Source of the DNA: Oligella urethralis DSM 7531 | Lineage (GTDB): Bacteria > Pseudomonadota > Gammaproteobacteria > Burkholderiales > Burkholderiaceae_B | Assembly: GCF_000372065.1 (NCBI RefSeq) | Contig: NZ_AQVB01000003.1 | Location: forward strand, 103,700 to 167,699 | Direction of reading: 5' to 3' | Length of the DNA stretch: 64,000 nt | Shown here: one piece after another, positions 17,548 through 28,485 of the stretch | Numbering within the stretch: position 1 is the first letter of the stretch | Layout of the letters: every line of letters begins with the position of its first letter | Position numbers and translations under genes: made by a program | The notes under the pieces: model-generated | Databases searched by the model: none | Told to the model about the DNA's origin: nothing | What the model saw: the letters and a program-made list of their open reading frames with translations, nothing else

Positions 17548-18741
17548 TTAGTTCCCAGCAGCTGCGCGCACAAAGTACTTTTTCAATGGCGCAATCCTAT
17601 CCACCAGTGATAAGCCGGTATTGCGCAACATCGCAAGTGCTGGTGAATTAAGGGCAAAGAGACGATATAAGCCATCCGTTGCAAAGCGCATATTAAAAAT
17701 CGCCTCGGCTCGTTGATGCTTATAACGCTGCAATAAACGCATATCGTTTAAATCACGCATGGACTCACGCTCAATTAATACCTTACATAGCGTCTCCACG
17801 TCCCCTAAACCCAGATTTAAGCCCTGACCTGCCAAGGGGTGAACCCGGTGAGCGGCATCCCCCACGAGTGCCACGCCAGGACCCACCATAGCCGAACTCT
17901 CTAAGGTCAATGGAAAGCCATACATGGGACTACGTAATTGAATCTCACCTAAACGCTGACCTGCGATGGCCTGTAAGGCTGGCGGTAGACGTTGCGCCAG
18001 CTCCTCAGCTGACATCGCCAAATACTTATCAGCAATCGCCTGACGGGCCGACCACACCATCGACACCTGATGGCCATCAGCGGTATCCGGCAAGGGCAAA
18101 AAGGCCAACACACCACTGCCATCAAACCACTGAATGGCGGTATTAAGATGTGGTTTTTCTACGTTCAATTGCGCCACTAAACCGATATCGCCATAGGCTT
18201 TGAACTCATGTCGGATGGCGCAAATCTCACGCACGGTGGAACGAGCGCCATCTGCCCCTATCAGTAGCTTAGTCTGCAACAACTGACCGGATGCACAACG
18301 CACCTCGCCCTGCCATTGCTCATAGCCCTGAATCCTATCCTCTATCCAAGGCACACCGTAAACCTTAAGCGCATTAAACAGGGCCTGTTCAATTTCACCT
18401 GACTCAACAATATAAGCCAACTCGCTCATTTGTGACTGCTGTGCGTCCAACACAATCACCCCGTCCAGGTCACCGTGAACCTCCATCTGACGCACTGGAT
18501 TGCGACGCTCAGCCGGCATCATCTGCCACACGCCCAGGCTTTCAAGAAACTGCTGGCTGGCAAGTGATATCGCGTAAATCCGCGGGTGATACTGCTCACC
18601 CAAACTATGCTTAGGCTGTACTTTAGGGGCTAAAATAGCGACCTTAAATTGATTTTTTGCTAATTGCAAAGCGGCTGCCATACCAGCAATGCCGGCACCA
18701 CAGACCACCACATCGTAACTCATGCTCTGACTCCCGCTCAT
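17548..18741 (-). CDS. UbiH/UbiF/COQ6-family FAD monooxygenase
   Basis: 397-aa aromatic-ring hydroxylase, probably for ubiquinone. The FAD-binding GAGIAG motif is at 15-20, the middle FAD contact is LIGADGARSTVRE, and the C-terminal site is VALVGDAAHRVHPLAGQGLNLGLGDVE, the ubiquinone-hydroxylase signature. Which ring position it oxidises (UbiH, UbiF or UbiI-type) cannot be assigned. Its ATG overlaps the mltA stop (ATGA at 18738-18741), so it is translationally coupled; an alternative ATG lies six codons later. Confidence 0.9.
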   Translation of the reverse strand: MSGSQSMSYDVVVCGAGIAGMAAALQLAKNQFKVAILAPKVQPKHSLGEQYHPRIYAISLASQQFLESLGVWQMMPAERRNPVRQMEVHGDLDGVIVLDAQQSQMSELAYIVESGEIEQALFNALKVYGVPWIEDRIQGYEQWQGEVRCASGQLLQTKLLIGADGARSTVREICAIRHEFKAYGDIGLVAQLNVEKPHLNTAIQWFDGSGVLAFLPLPDTADGHQVSMVWSARQAIADKYLAMSAEELAQRLPPALQAIAGQRLGEIQLRSPMYGFPLTLESSAMVGPGVALVGDAAHRVHPLAGQGLNLGLGDVETLCKVLIERESMRDLNDMRLLQRYKHQRAEAIFNMRFATDGLYRLFALNSPALAMLRNTGLSLVDRIAPLKKYFVRAAAGN

Positions 18742-20003
18742 CTTGCGTTAGGCTCCCCCATGCCAACCGGCCATAAGACCCACACCTGCGTATCCTGCTT
18801 CATACGGCCGGCCTGCTCACCTGCCGCATCACCACTACCCCAGAAAAAATCCACCCGAGCAGCGCCCTTAATCGCACTACCGGTATCCTGCGCAAACACG
18901 ACTTTTTCTAAAGGCGCATTAGATGCTGGATAGGTGGTGGCTAAATACAACGGGCTACCCAATGGCACATAGTCTGGGTCCACCGCAACGGTTCTTTGTG
19001 CCACCAAGGGAATGCCATAAGCGCCTTTTGGTCCGGCGATGCTGTCTTGAATCGCCTCTTCTCTGAAAAAGACCATGGCTTCGTTAACATTTAGCATTTC
19101 ATCAACCCGATGCGGGTTTTGCTGCGCCCAGGCTTTGATATTTTGCATGGAAGTCTGAGCCAGCGGTAATTCGCCTTGGTCGGCTAACCAACGACCAATG
19201 GAGGTATAAGGACGACCATTATGATCAGCGTAGGCTAAGCGAATTGAACGACCATTATCCAATTGCACGCGACCAGATCCCTGAACCTGCAGAAAAAAGG
19301 CCTCCACCGGATCGTTTAACCAAGCAATCACTGGTGGTTTATCAGCACGAGCGGCAATTTGTGCTCGGCTATCATAAGGCACGACCTTATTGCCCTCCAC
19401 CTTGCCGCGTACACGCTTACCAGCCAACTCAGGATAGACGCCAGCTAAATCAATAGTTAATAAATCCTTAGGCACTGCGTACATTGGCCATTGATTTTGA
19501 CCGCCACGTGATTTGGAGCCATGTACGATGGGCTCATAATAACCAGTCGCCATGCCACGCCCAACGAGAGCCCAAGGCTGCAAATGCTGTTCTAAGAAAA
19601 ACTTCATCGCACCAAGCTCAGGCGTTTCACCATGTTCACGGCTAAACTCTGCCACATCACGACAGAATGGCTGCCAATCCTGGGGTGTTGCCCGCGCTGG
19701 AATCGTCAACGAGCCTGACACTGGACGCATCAGACCGCGACAGTTATTAATCAGCGTAATCCACAGATGCTCGCCATTATCCTCGGACCAGCCGGGTAAC
19801 TCATGCCATTGTGCCGGTCGATACTGCCCCTGCAAGGCCCGCGGTGCCGTTTGCGCAAAACTTGACAATGCGGGCACCTGTAAAGGCGCATGCATATCAA
19901 ACGCCACCGACTCCACCTCAGCCGAATAATCTGAAGAAGTACTACAAGACAACAGAGCTAGACCAACGAGCCCGGCGATAAGCGATAGAGATAACTTCTT
20001 CAT
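18738..20003 (-). CDS. mltA: membrane-bound lytic murein transglycosylase A
   Basis: 421-aa outer-membrane lipoprotein with signal peptide and lipobox LLSC (acylated C20). The MltA domain carries LVGRGMATGYYEP and FFLQVQGSGRVQL, and the C-terminal 3D domain has FAQDTGSAIKGAARVDFFWG with its catalytic-type aspartates. It cleaves the glycan backbone to 1,6-anhydro products. A good ribosome site (AAAGG) precedes the ATG. It is divergent from acnD and the two share a 224-base control region. Confidence 0.95.
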   Translation of the reverse strand: MKKLSLSLIAGLVGLALLSCSTSSDYSAEVESVAFDMHAPLQVPALSSFAQTAPRALQGQYRPAQWHELPGWSEDNGEHLWITLINNCRGLMRPVSGSLTIPARATPQDWQPFCRDVAEFSREHGETPELGAMKFFLEQHLQPWALVGRGMATGYYEPIVHGSKSRGGQNQWPMYAVPKDLLTIDLAGVYPELAGKRVRGKVEGNKVVPYDSRAQIAARADKPPVIAWLNDPVEAFFLQVQGSGRVQLDNGRSIRLAYADHNGRPYTSIGRWLADQGELPLAQTSMQNIKAWAQQNPHRVDEMLNVNEAMVFFREEAIQDSIAGPKGAYGIPLVAQRTVAVDPDYVPLGSPLYLATTYPASNAPLEKVVFAQDTGSAIKGAARVDFFWGSGDAAGEQAGRMKQDTQVWVLWPVGMGEPNAR

Positions 20004-20056
20004 ATAAAAAACCTTTAAATCAACTCTATTAAGAATGAAATGAATATAATATATTT

Positions 20057-20097
20057 AGTCTTATGTCTTATATAAGACTTTATTCTGCTTATATAAG
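20057..20097. promoter_or_regulatory. tandem CTTATATAAG dyads, candidate operators for acnD
   Basis: A perfect 14-bp palindrome GTCTTATATAAGAC (20065-20078) is preceded directly by another GTCTTAT half-site (20058-20064) and followed by a second CTTATATAAG (20088-20097). The centres of the two dyads are 21 bp apart, two helical turns, so a dimeric repressor could bind cooperatively on one DNA face. The regulator is not in the window; a GntR-type propionate or TCA-cycle regulator is a guess. Confidence 0.6.
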
Positions 20098-20148
20098 ATT
20101 TATTTTTGCCAATTGCTTAAAATCAATCAGGTATTAGTGTAAGATTTT

Positions 20149-20166
20149 CATCATAACATTATGATG
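20149..20166. promoter_or_regulatory. second dyad CATCATAA-CA-TTATGATG upstream of acnD
   Basis: Perfect 8-bp inverted repeat with a 2-base centre, 61 bases before the acnD ATG. It is unrelated in sequence to the CTTATATAAG dyads and so could bind a second regulator or form a small RNA hairpin. Confidence 0.4.
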
Positions 20167-20227
20167 CACTAGGCTAAATACGCCTATCAAATCTTTGGAA
20201 ATATTATTAAACCTCTGAGGATATCAA

Positions 20228-22837
20228 ATGACCCAATCTGCTTTCAAAAAAACGCTAGCAGGTCGTTCGCTGCATTACTACGATGCGCGTGCCGCCGTTG
20301 AAGCGATTCGCCCCGGTGCTTATGATAAGCTGCCCTACTCTTCACGTGTATTAGCTGAGAACTTAGTTCGTAAAGCTGACGGTCAAACAGACCAAGAGAC
20401 CTTAAACACCTGGTTAACTCAGTTAACTGACAGAAAGCGTGAGGTGGACTTCCCATGGTTCCCTGCACGTGTGGTCTGTCATGATATTTTAGGTCAAACG
20501 GCTCTCGTCGACTTAGCTGGTCTACGTGACGCCATTGCCGACAAGGGTGGTGACCCCGCCAAAATCAATCCAGTCGTACCAACCCAGCTGATTGTCGATC
20601 ACTCCCTAGCGGTAGAGTACGGCGGCTACGATCCTGACGCTTTCGAGAAAAACCGCGCCATTGAGGATCGTCGCAACGATGACCGTTTCCACTTTATTAA
20701 TTGGAGCAAAACCGCCTTTGAAAACGTCGATGTGATTCCACCGGGCAATGGTATTCTCCACCAGATTAACTTAGAGCATATGTCACCGGTGATTGAAGTG
20801 CGCGATGGCGTTGCTTTCCCGGACACCTTAGTCGGCACTGACAGTCACACCCCGATGGTGGATGCACTTGGTGTGATCGCTATCGGTGTTGGTGGTCTTG
20901 AGGCCGAAACGGTGATGCTCGGACGTGCCTCCTGGATGCGCTTACCGGATATTGTCGGTGTCAAACTAAGTGGCAAACCGGGTGTAGGCATTACCGCCAC
21001 TGATATTGTCTTAGCCTTAACTAAGTTCCTCCGTGATGCTAAAGTGGTTTCTGCCTATCTAGAGTTCTTCGGTGAGGGTACTGCCAACCTCAGCCTCGGT
21101 GATCGTGCCACCATTGCTAATATGGCGCCTGAATACGGTGCGACGGCAGCAATGTTCTATATCGATGACAAAACTATCGACTACTTAAAGCTAACCGGTC
21201 GCGAGCCAGAGCAAGTCGAGCTTGTTGAGCAATACGCTAAAACCACCGGCCTTTGGGCTGATGCGCTAAAGACCGCTGAGTACGAACGTGTTCTTGAATT
21301 TGATTTATCTACGGTTGAGCGTACCTTAGCCGGTCCGTCGAACCCACACAATTTATTACCTGTGAGTGAGTTGGGGAATCGTGGTCTGCTAGGTGACTAC
21401 GAGAGCAAAGACGGCAAAATGCCAGATGGCGCCGTGATTATTGCAGCCATTACCAGTTGCACCAATACGAATAACCCCCGTAACGTCATTGCCGCCGCCC
21501 TCTTAGCACGCAATGCCAACCGTTTGGGTCTGTTACGCAAGCCGTGGGTTAAAAGCTCATTTGCCCCTGGCTCTAAAGCCGTTGCGCTGTATCTTGAAGA
21601 AGCAGGGCTGATGCCTGAGTTAGAAAAGCTCGGTTTTGGTGTGGTTGCCTTTGCCTGTACCACGTGTAACGGTATGTCCGGCGCCTTAGATCCTAAGATC
21701 CAAGAGGAAATTATCGAGCGTGATCTATACTCGGTTGCCGTGCTTTCTGGTAACCGTAACTTTGACGGTCGAATTCACCCTTATGCTAAACAAGCTTTTC
21801 TCGCCTCACCACCTTTAGTAGTCGCCTATGCGATTGCGGGTAGCATCCGTTGTGATATTGAAAAGGATCCACTCGGCTTTGACCAGGACGGCAATCCGAT
21901 CACGCTTAAGGATATTTGGCCAAGCGACGAAGAAATCGACGCCATCCAAAAGCAAGCGGTGAAACCTGAGCAATATCGTAAGGTGTATATCCCTATGTTT
22001 GCCAAGGACGAGACCACGCAAAAAGCGGATAGCCCACTTTATAACTGGCGTCCTATGTCTACTTATATCCGTCGCCCTCCTTATTGGGAAGGCGCCTTAG
22101 CGGGTGAGCGTAGTCTCAAAGGCATGGTGCCTTTAGCGGTCTTGGGTGATAACATCACCACTGACCACTTATCACCATCCAATGCCATCCTACCTAGTAG
22201 TGCTGCTGGTGAGTACCTCGCCAAGATGGGTCTACCTGAGGAGGACTTTAACTCCTATGCTACGCACCGTGGCGATCACTTAACAGCCCAACGCGCCACC
22301 TTTGCTAACCCTAAATTGTTTAACGAAATGGTTCGCAATGAAGACGGCTCTGTTAAGCAGGGTTCACTCGCTCGCATTGAGCCCGAGGGCAAAGTCACTC
22401 GCATGTGGGAAGCCATTGAAACCTATATGGCGCGCGAGCAGCCGCTGATTATTATCGCTGGCGCCGACTACGGTCAGGGTTCGTCGCGTGACTGGGCTGC
22501 CAAAGGCGTACGCTTAGCCGGTGTGCAGGCCATCGTCGCTGAAGGCTTTGAGCGCATTCACCGCACCAACCTAGTCGGTATGGGTGTGTTACCACTACAG
22601 TTCAAAGAGGGTGTTAACCGTAACACGCTAGAAATTGATGGTACTGAGACCTACGACGTGATTGGCACACCTGCCCCAGGTTGTGATCTAACGCTACGCC
22701 TACACCGCCGTAATGGCGAAACGGTGGATGTACCAGTGACTTGCCGCTTAGACACGGCCGAAGAAGTGAGTATCTACCAAGCTGGCGGCGTATTACAGCG
22801 CTTTGCACAAGACTTCCTTGAGGCTGCAGACGCCTAA
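20228..22837 (+). CDS. acnD: Fe/S-dependent 2-methylcitrate dehydratase AcnD
   Basis: 869-aa aconitase-fold enzyme. The text follows AcnD rather than AcnA: AIEDRRNDDRFHFINWSKTAF, VIPPGNGILHQINLEHMSP, MLGRASWMRLPDIVGV, and length near 868 instead of about 900. The 4Fe-4S ligands are C411 (SCTNT), C477 and C480 (CTTCNG). In the methylcitrate cycle AcnD, with isomerase PrpF, converts 2-methylcitrate towards methylisocitrate during propionate use; it can also act on citrate. No prpF, prpB or prpC is nearby, which is unusual. GAGG lies 7 bases before the ATG. It is monocistronic, with palindromes upstream and a terminator downstream. Confidence 0.9.
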   Translation: MTQSAFKKTLAGRSLHYYDARAAVEAIRPGAYDKLPYSSRVLAENLVRKADGQTDQETLNTWLTQLTDRKREVDFPWFPARVVCHDILGQTALVDLAGLRDAIADKGGDPAKINPVVPTQLIVDHSLAVEYGGYDPDAFEKNRAIEDRRNDDRFHFINWSKTAFENVDVIPPGNGILHQINLEHMSPVIEVRDGVAFPDTLVGTDSHTPMVDALGVIAIGVGGLEAETVMLGRASWMRLPDIVGVKLSGKPGVGITATDIVLALTKFLRDAKVVSAYLEFFGEGTANLSLGDRATIANMAPEYGATAAMFYIDDKTIDYLKLTGREPEQVELVEQYAKTTGLWADALKTAEYERVLEFDLSTVERTLAGPSNPHNLLPVSELGNRGLLGDYESKDGKMPDGAVIIAAITSCTNTNNPRNVIAAALLARNANRLGLLRKPWVKSSFAPGSKAVALYLEEAGLMPELEKLGFGVVAFACTTCNGMSGALDPKIQEEIIERDLYSVAVLSGNRNFDGRIHPYAKQAFLASPPLVVAYAIAGSIRCDIEKDPLGFDQDGNPITLKDIWPSDEEIDAIQKQAVKPEQYRKVYIPMFAKDETTQKADSPLYNWRPMSTYIRRPPYWEGALAGERSLKGMVPLAVLGDNITTDHLSPSNAILPSSAAGEYLAKMGLPEEDFNSYATHRGDHLTAQRATFANPKLFNEMVRNEDGSVKQGSLARIEPEGKVTRMWEAIETYMAREQPLIIIAGADYGQGSSRDWAAKGVRLAGVQAIVAEGFERIHRTNLVGMGVLPLQFKEGVNRNTLEIDGTETYDVIGTPAPGCDLTLRLHRRNGETVDVPVTCRLDTAEEVSIYQAGGVLQRFAQDFLEAADA

Positions 22838-22868
22838 TATAGACTCACTAGTTGCGCTTTAATAGGCA

Positions 22869-22902
22869 TTGAGCTCGGGTTCCGATCCGGGCTCAACTTT
22901 TT
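22869..22902 (+). terminator. intrinsic terminator after acnD
   Basis: TTGAGCTCGG (22869-22878) pairs with CCGGGCTCAA (22887-22896) with one G-U wobble, followed by CTTTTT. Confidence 0.85.
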
Positions 22903-22946
22903 ATAAACTAGATGTATTCCTCAGCCTGGTGCGTATTGAGCGCAAC

Positions 22947-23618
22947 TTAACGGGCTTTTCTAAAGGTCAAATTAATACGATGTGCACCCAACACGGGATG
23001 CTCCGCTTCCTTAAGTGGCATCACACCATGGTAACGCAATCTATCCACACCACCCCAGATCACTACATCACCATGAAATAAGGCATGCTTATCCACTTTA
23101 TCGCTGCGCTCATGCCCTCCGAAAAGAAACACAGCCGGTAGGCCCAAAGACACGGAAACAATGGGCTGATTAAAATCGCGCTCATTTTTATCCTGATGCA
23201 ATGACATTTTACTGCCTGGTCGATAGCGATTAATTAAACAGGCATTCGCAGCAAACCCCGCATAACCCACCGTCGCTGCAGCATCGTACGCCAACTTAAG
23301 AAATAACGCTGGCATACTAGGCCAAGGCTTAGCACTTAGGGGATCGAGCTGCACATAACGATAGCCTTGCTCATCACTTAACCAACCCCACTCCCCACAA
23401 TTCGTCATTTCCACCGACATACGATGACCACCTGCGGTCTGCATCTGCCGAAAAGCTGCGACTTCAGTAATACGCTCTAACCTTGCGATGATCGGTGCCA
23501 CCTTAGGCAAGGCAAAGCCACGCAGAATAAAGCTAGCGGCACCAATTTGCTCGCAGCTGTCTGAAGCACCATGCCTAAAAAATTCATCCTCATCAAACAA
23601 AAAGCCTTGCTGTGCCAA
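22947..23618 (-). CDS. alkB: alkylated DNA repair dioxygenase AlkB
   Basis: 223-aa 2-oxoglutarate/Fe(II) oxygenase that reverses N1-methyladenine and N3-methylcytosine by oxidative demethylation. The iron triad is H141 and D143 in LHQDKNERDF plus H197 in RYHGVMPL; 2OG-binding arginines are R214 and R220 in RINLTFR. Nucleotide-recognition elements such as NRYRPGSKMSLHQD match E. coli AlkB. No ada or other adaptive-response gene is adjacent, so it is probably expressed alone. Confidence 0.95.
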   Translation of the reverse strand: MAQQGFLFDEDEFFRHGASDSCEQIGAASFILRGFALPKVAPIIARLERITEVAAFRQMQTAGGHRMSVEMTNCGEWGWLSDEQGYRYVQLDPLSAKPWPSMPALFLKLAYDAAATVGYAGFAANACLINRYRPGSKMSLHQDKNERDFNQPIVSVSLGLPAVFLFGGHERSDKVDKHALFHGDVVIWGGVDRLRYHGVMPLKEAEHPVLGAHRINLTFRKAR

Positions 23619-23804
23619 TGCTACTTATCCTTTACCTTCAATGATCTTGTGCGTTTATCCTATGGCTGCCCAAAGGGTACTCACGCGATAAAAACGTGCC
23701 GAACAAAAAGCGCCATCAGTCCTAAGACTAACAGCGCTTTTGAAGATACTGCTAAAAATTTAAAAAAGCGTGATCAACGCATAATAACGTGACTAGCTAA
23801 TCAA

Positions 23805-23969
23805 TTAAGCCAATTCATTTTGAATTTTACGTTGTTCCAGCATTTGCATCAACGCCTCTACGCTTGCTGCATGCTCGGAAGCTTGCTCTGCTTCCTGCTT
23901 TAGATCCTTAAGAGATTCATCGTGAGTCATTGGTGCAAATTCTTCACGGAGACGAGTTAATAATTTCAT
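23805..23969 (-). CDS. small acidic helical protein, 54 aa, unknown
   Basis: A 54-codon frame from ATG 23967-23969 to TAA 23805-23807, with AGGAG six bases before the start. The peptide begins MKLLTRLREEFAPM and continues with a charged, alanine-rich stretch (EAEQASEHAASVEALMQMLEQ). Glu, Gln and Ala dominate with heptad-like leucine/methionine spacing, suggesting one or two amphipathic helices or a coiled coil. There is no signal peptide or cysteine. I do not recognise a family. It stands alone between alkB and the thiC riboswitch; the ribosome site is the main support for its being real. Confidence 0.6.
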   Translation of the reverse strand: MKLLTRLREEFAPMTHDESLKDLKQEAEQASEHAASVEALMQMLEQRKIQNELA

Positions 23970-24303
23970 AGTATGCTCCTAATGTTTTAATAATTATTAC
24001 TATTAGCTTTGTCGCTCTACCGAGCTCATTTGATACAGTCCAAACATGAATTAAGTATGATGTCAGACGATATAGTAACGAGATAATATGACAATAGCAT
24101 GAAAGCTTCATGCCAAATAATCATGGACTTAGCGTGCTTTATTGTGATGATTTATCAGCTGCTAGGCAGAGCATTCAGAATGAATTACGTAATTAGACTA
24201 AGCAAGCGCACTTAAGCTCCAAAGAGTAATTAAAACCAGTATTAACCCCTAATCAGCAGCTAAAGTCTTTATTCTTTTATTAAAAAATGTTTTAATGCCA
24301 CTA
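23970..24303. other. AT-rich intergenic region upstream of the thiC riboswitch
   Basis: About 330 bases between the divergent 54-aa gene and the thiC leader. It should contain both promoters; the AT-rich stretch 24270-24297, ending TTTTAAT, is a plausible thiC -10 area. A 28-codon frame (24110-24196) has no ribosome site. No repeats or tRNA were seen. Confidence 0.4.
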
Positions 24304-24381
24304 ACGAACAGGGGTGCTGCAGTTGCGGCTGAGAAATACCCTTTGAACTTGACCCGGTTAGTACCGGCGTAGGGAGTTTGT
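24304..24381 (+). promoter_or_regulatory. TPP riboswitch (THI element) of thiC
   Basis: The conserved aptamer core is present: GGGGTGC, then GCTGAGAAATACCCTTTGAAC, then a CCGGTTAGTACCGG arm and GTAGGGAG. Helix P1 is formed by ACGAAC (24304-24309) and GTTTGT (24376-24381) with one wobble. It binds thiamine pyrophosphate and turns off the downstream thiC. Confidence 0.95.
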
Positions 24382-24382
24382 A

Positions 24383-26369
<1,987 letters not shown>

Positions 26370-26392
26370 TCACTCGTTTTAATGTCACTATT

Positions 26393-26429
26393 AACGCCGT
26401 GCGAGCTCAATGCTTGTGCGGCGTTTTTT
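26393..26429 (+). terminator. intrinsic terminator after thiC
   Basis: AACGCCG (26393-26399) pairs with CGGCGTT (26419-26425), followed by a T run to 26429. Confidence 0.85.
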
Positions 26430-26539
26430 CTATGCTTAAAAGCGATGAATCGTCATATTAGATTCATTATTCAGTGGTAGTATAAATAAAATAAGCAGAT
26501 ATTTTTTACCAAAGAAATCACACACATTAGGTTTATATT

Positions 26540-27454
26540 ATGAGTCAATCTCTATCAGAAAACGCGCGTCGTCTTTACGCTGAAATCATGGATAGCTTTG
26601 ATGAAGAGCTAGAAATGGAAATTGACGATGAACGTTATCAGGCATTACTGACTGAAGCGGGTCAAACCGTTCACGATGAAGGCATGGATCGTCGTCTATA
26701 TTTCCGTGAATTGCTCCGCTTACAAGGTGAGTTGGTTAAGTTGCAGGACTGGGTAGTAGAGAAAAAACTCAAAGTGGTGGTGATTTTTGAAGGACGTGAT
26801 GCCGCCGGCAAGGGTGGTGCCATTAAGCGCATTACTCAGCGTCTAAACCCACGTGTCTGTCGTGTTGCCGCCCTACCCGCACCCAATGATCGCGAACGCA
26901 CCCAATGGTATTTCCAACGCTACGTATCCCATTTACCTGCTGGTGGCGAAATCGTGCTATTTGACCGCAGCTGGTATAACCGTGCCGGGGTCGAGCGCGT
27001 GATGGGCTTCTGTACCGATGAGGAATACGAGGCCTTTTTCCGTGACGTGGGCGAGTTTGAAAAAATGCTGATCCGTAGCGGCATCATCTTAATTAAGTAT
27101 TGGTTCTCAATTTCCGATGAGGAGCAGCACCGTCGCTTTATGATGCGCATGATCGATCCCTTAAAGCAGTGGAAGCTATCGCCTATGGACCTAGAGTCTC
27201 GCCGTCGTTGGGAGGACTATACCAAGGCTAAAGAAATTATGATGGCACGTTCACATATTCCTGAGGCCCCTTGGTGGGTCGTTGAGGGTGATGACAAAAA
27301 ACGGGCTCGTTTAAACTGCATCTCGCATCTATTGTCGCAAATCCCGTATGCGGATATTGAGCATGATGAAGTAGAGCTGCCCGAGCGCATCCATCATCCT
27401 GACTACAAGCGCTTACCCACACCTGACGAGATGCTGGTGCCAGCGATTTACTAA
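26540..27454 (+). CDS. ppk2: polyphosphate kinase 2, class I
   Basis: 304-aa single-domain PPK2 that uses polyphosphate to phosphorylate nucleoside diphosphates (class I: ADP to ATP or GDP to GTP). Walker A is GRDAAGKGG at 85-93, followed by KRITQRLNPR, and Walker B is VLFDRSWYNRAG with D142. The lid-region motif is SPMDLESRRRWEDYTKAKE. The first 45 residues are acidic and likely helical. It is monocistronic with a strong terminator; no ppk1 or ppx is adjacent. Confidence 0.93.
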   Translation: MSQSLSENARRLYAEIMDSFDEELEMEIDDERYQALLTEAGQTVHDEGMDRRLYFRELLRLQGELVKLQDWVVEKKLKVVVIFEGRDAAGKGGAIKRITQRLNPRVCRVAALPAPNDRERTQWYFQRYVSHLPAGGEIVLFDRSWYNRAGVERVMGFCTDEEYEAFFRDVGEFEKMLIRSGIILIKYWFSISDEEQHRRFMMRMIDPLKQWKLSPMDLESRRRWEDYTKAKEIMMARSHIPEAPWWVVEGDDKKRARLNCISHLLSQIPYADIEHDEVELPERIHHPDYKRLPTPDEMLVPAIY

Positions 27455-27467
27455 GCTATCGTAACTC

Positions 27468-27502
27468 GGCCGTGAGTTAACTTAGTGTCTCACGGCCTTT
27501 TT
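27468..27502 (+). terminator. intrinsic terminator after ppk2
   Basis: Perfect 9-bp stem GGCCGTGAG (27468-27476) with CTCACGGCC (27489-27497), then TTTTT. Confidence 0.9.
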
Positions 27503-27510
27503 ATCAACGC

Positions 27511-28452
27511 TTAAAGACTACTATCACCACAAGGATCGGCTAGGCTAATCACGCTATTTGCCGGCACACTACGGGTCAACCAGACATTACCCCCAATCAC
27601 CGAGCCTTTGCCAATCACGATACGACCTAAAATCGTCGCCCCCGCATAAATCACCACATCATCCTCAACAATTGGGTGACGATCGAGTCCTTTATGCAAA
27701 TTACCATGCTCATCGCTAGGGAAGCTCTTGGCACCTAAAGTCACTGCCTGATAAATCCGGACATTATTGCCGATAATAGCGGTTTCACCAATCACTACAC
27801 CGGTACCGTGGTCAATAAAACAACCAGGGCCGATGGTTGCTCCAGGGTGAATATCAATGCCCGTGTGACTATGAGCCAATTCAGAGATAACCCGAGCGAT
27901 GATTTTGACATCCAATTTGTATAGCTCATGCGCAATTCGGTGTGACACCATGGCATGCACACCAGGGTAGCAAAGTAACACCTCATCCACACTCGTGGCT
28001 GCCGGATCCCCCCGAAAAGCGGCGCGCACATCCTGATCCAATAAACCACGAATCTCGGGCAGCGTGGCCGCAAAACGCCGTACAATCTCTACCGCCTGCT
28101 CACGGATTTGCTCATGGTCCACGCCATTCTGCTGAAACTTTTGTAAAAACTCTAGACGCACCTGTGTCAGTAGTAAATTCAAGGCTTTACCGAGGGTATA
28201 ACCCACGTAAAAATCCTCACTCTCCTGCACTAAGTCTTCAGGTCCTAGACGCATCGGAAATAAGGCGCCCGTTAGCGAATGCATCGCTTGCGCAATAACT
28301 TCGGGTGAAGGCAAGTGTCGGCCGCCCTTTTCCTCTAAACGATTTTGCTCTGTGCGCCATGCTTGGCGCTGCTCTTTGAGACCGCAGACTACATCATCGA
28401 TCATAAAATCATGCGGAAAATCATTCATTGAGTCACACTTAAAAAATGGCAT
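27511..28452 (-). CDS. cysE: serine O-acetyltransferase CysE (EpsC-type)
   Basis: 313-aa enzyme making O-acetylserine, the first committed step of cysteine synthesis. A long helical N-terminal part (1-190) precedes the left-handed beta helix with HSHTGIDIHPGATIG, FIDHGTGVVIGETA (catalytic Asp/His) and the C-terminal hexapeptide coil. The extended N terminus is typical of the EpsC/SrpH branch. GAGGG lies upstream of the ATG at 28452. It starts only 33 bases after the outer-membrane factor gene, in the same direction, so read-through from the efflux operon is likely. Together with the sulfate importer it gives the sulfur-assimilation branch. Confidence 0.92.
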   Translation of the reverse strand: MPFFKCDSMNDFPHDFMIDDVVCGLKEQRQAWRTEQNRLEEKGGRHLPSPEVIAQAMHSLTGALFPMRLGPEDLVQESEDFYVGYTLGKALNLLLTQVRLEFLQKFQQNGVDHEQIREQAVEIVRRFAATLPEIRGLLDQDVRAAFRGDPAATSVDEVLLCYPGVHAMVSHRIAHELYKLDVKIIARVISELAHSHTGIDIHPGATIGPGCFIDHGTGVVIGETAIIGNNVRIYQAVTLGAKSFPSDEHGNLHKGLDRHPIVEDDVVIYAGATILGRIVIGKGSVIGGNVWLTRSVPANSVISLADPCGDSSL

Positions 28453-28485
28453 AAAAATCCCTCAGTAAAACGATGCCAATGCTGA

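Noticed and set aside
19552-19929. 125-codon open frame on the plus strand
   Set aside because: Entirely antisense to mltA, whose lipobox, domains and start are secure; no ribosome site or family similarity.
24110-24196. 28-codon frame upstream of the thiC riboswitch
   Set aside because: Too short and without a Shine-Dalgarno sequence.
27942-28298. 118-codon open frame on the plus strand
   Set aside because: Antisense to cysE; proline/histidine-rich shadow composition typical of reverse-strand frames.
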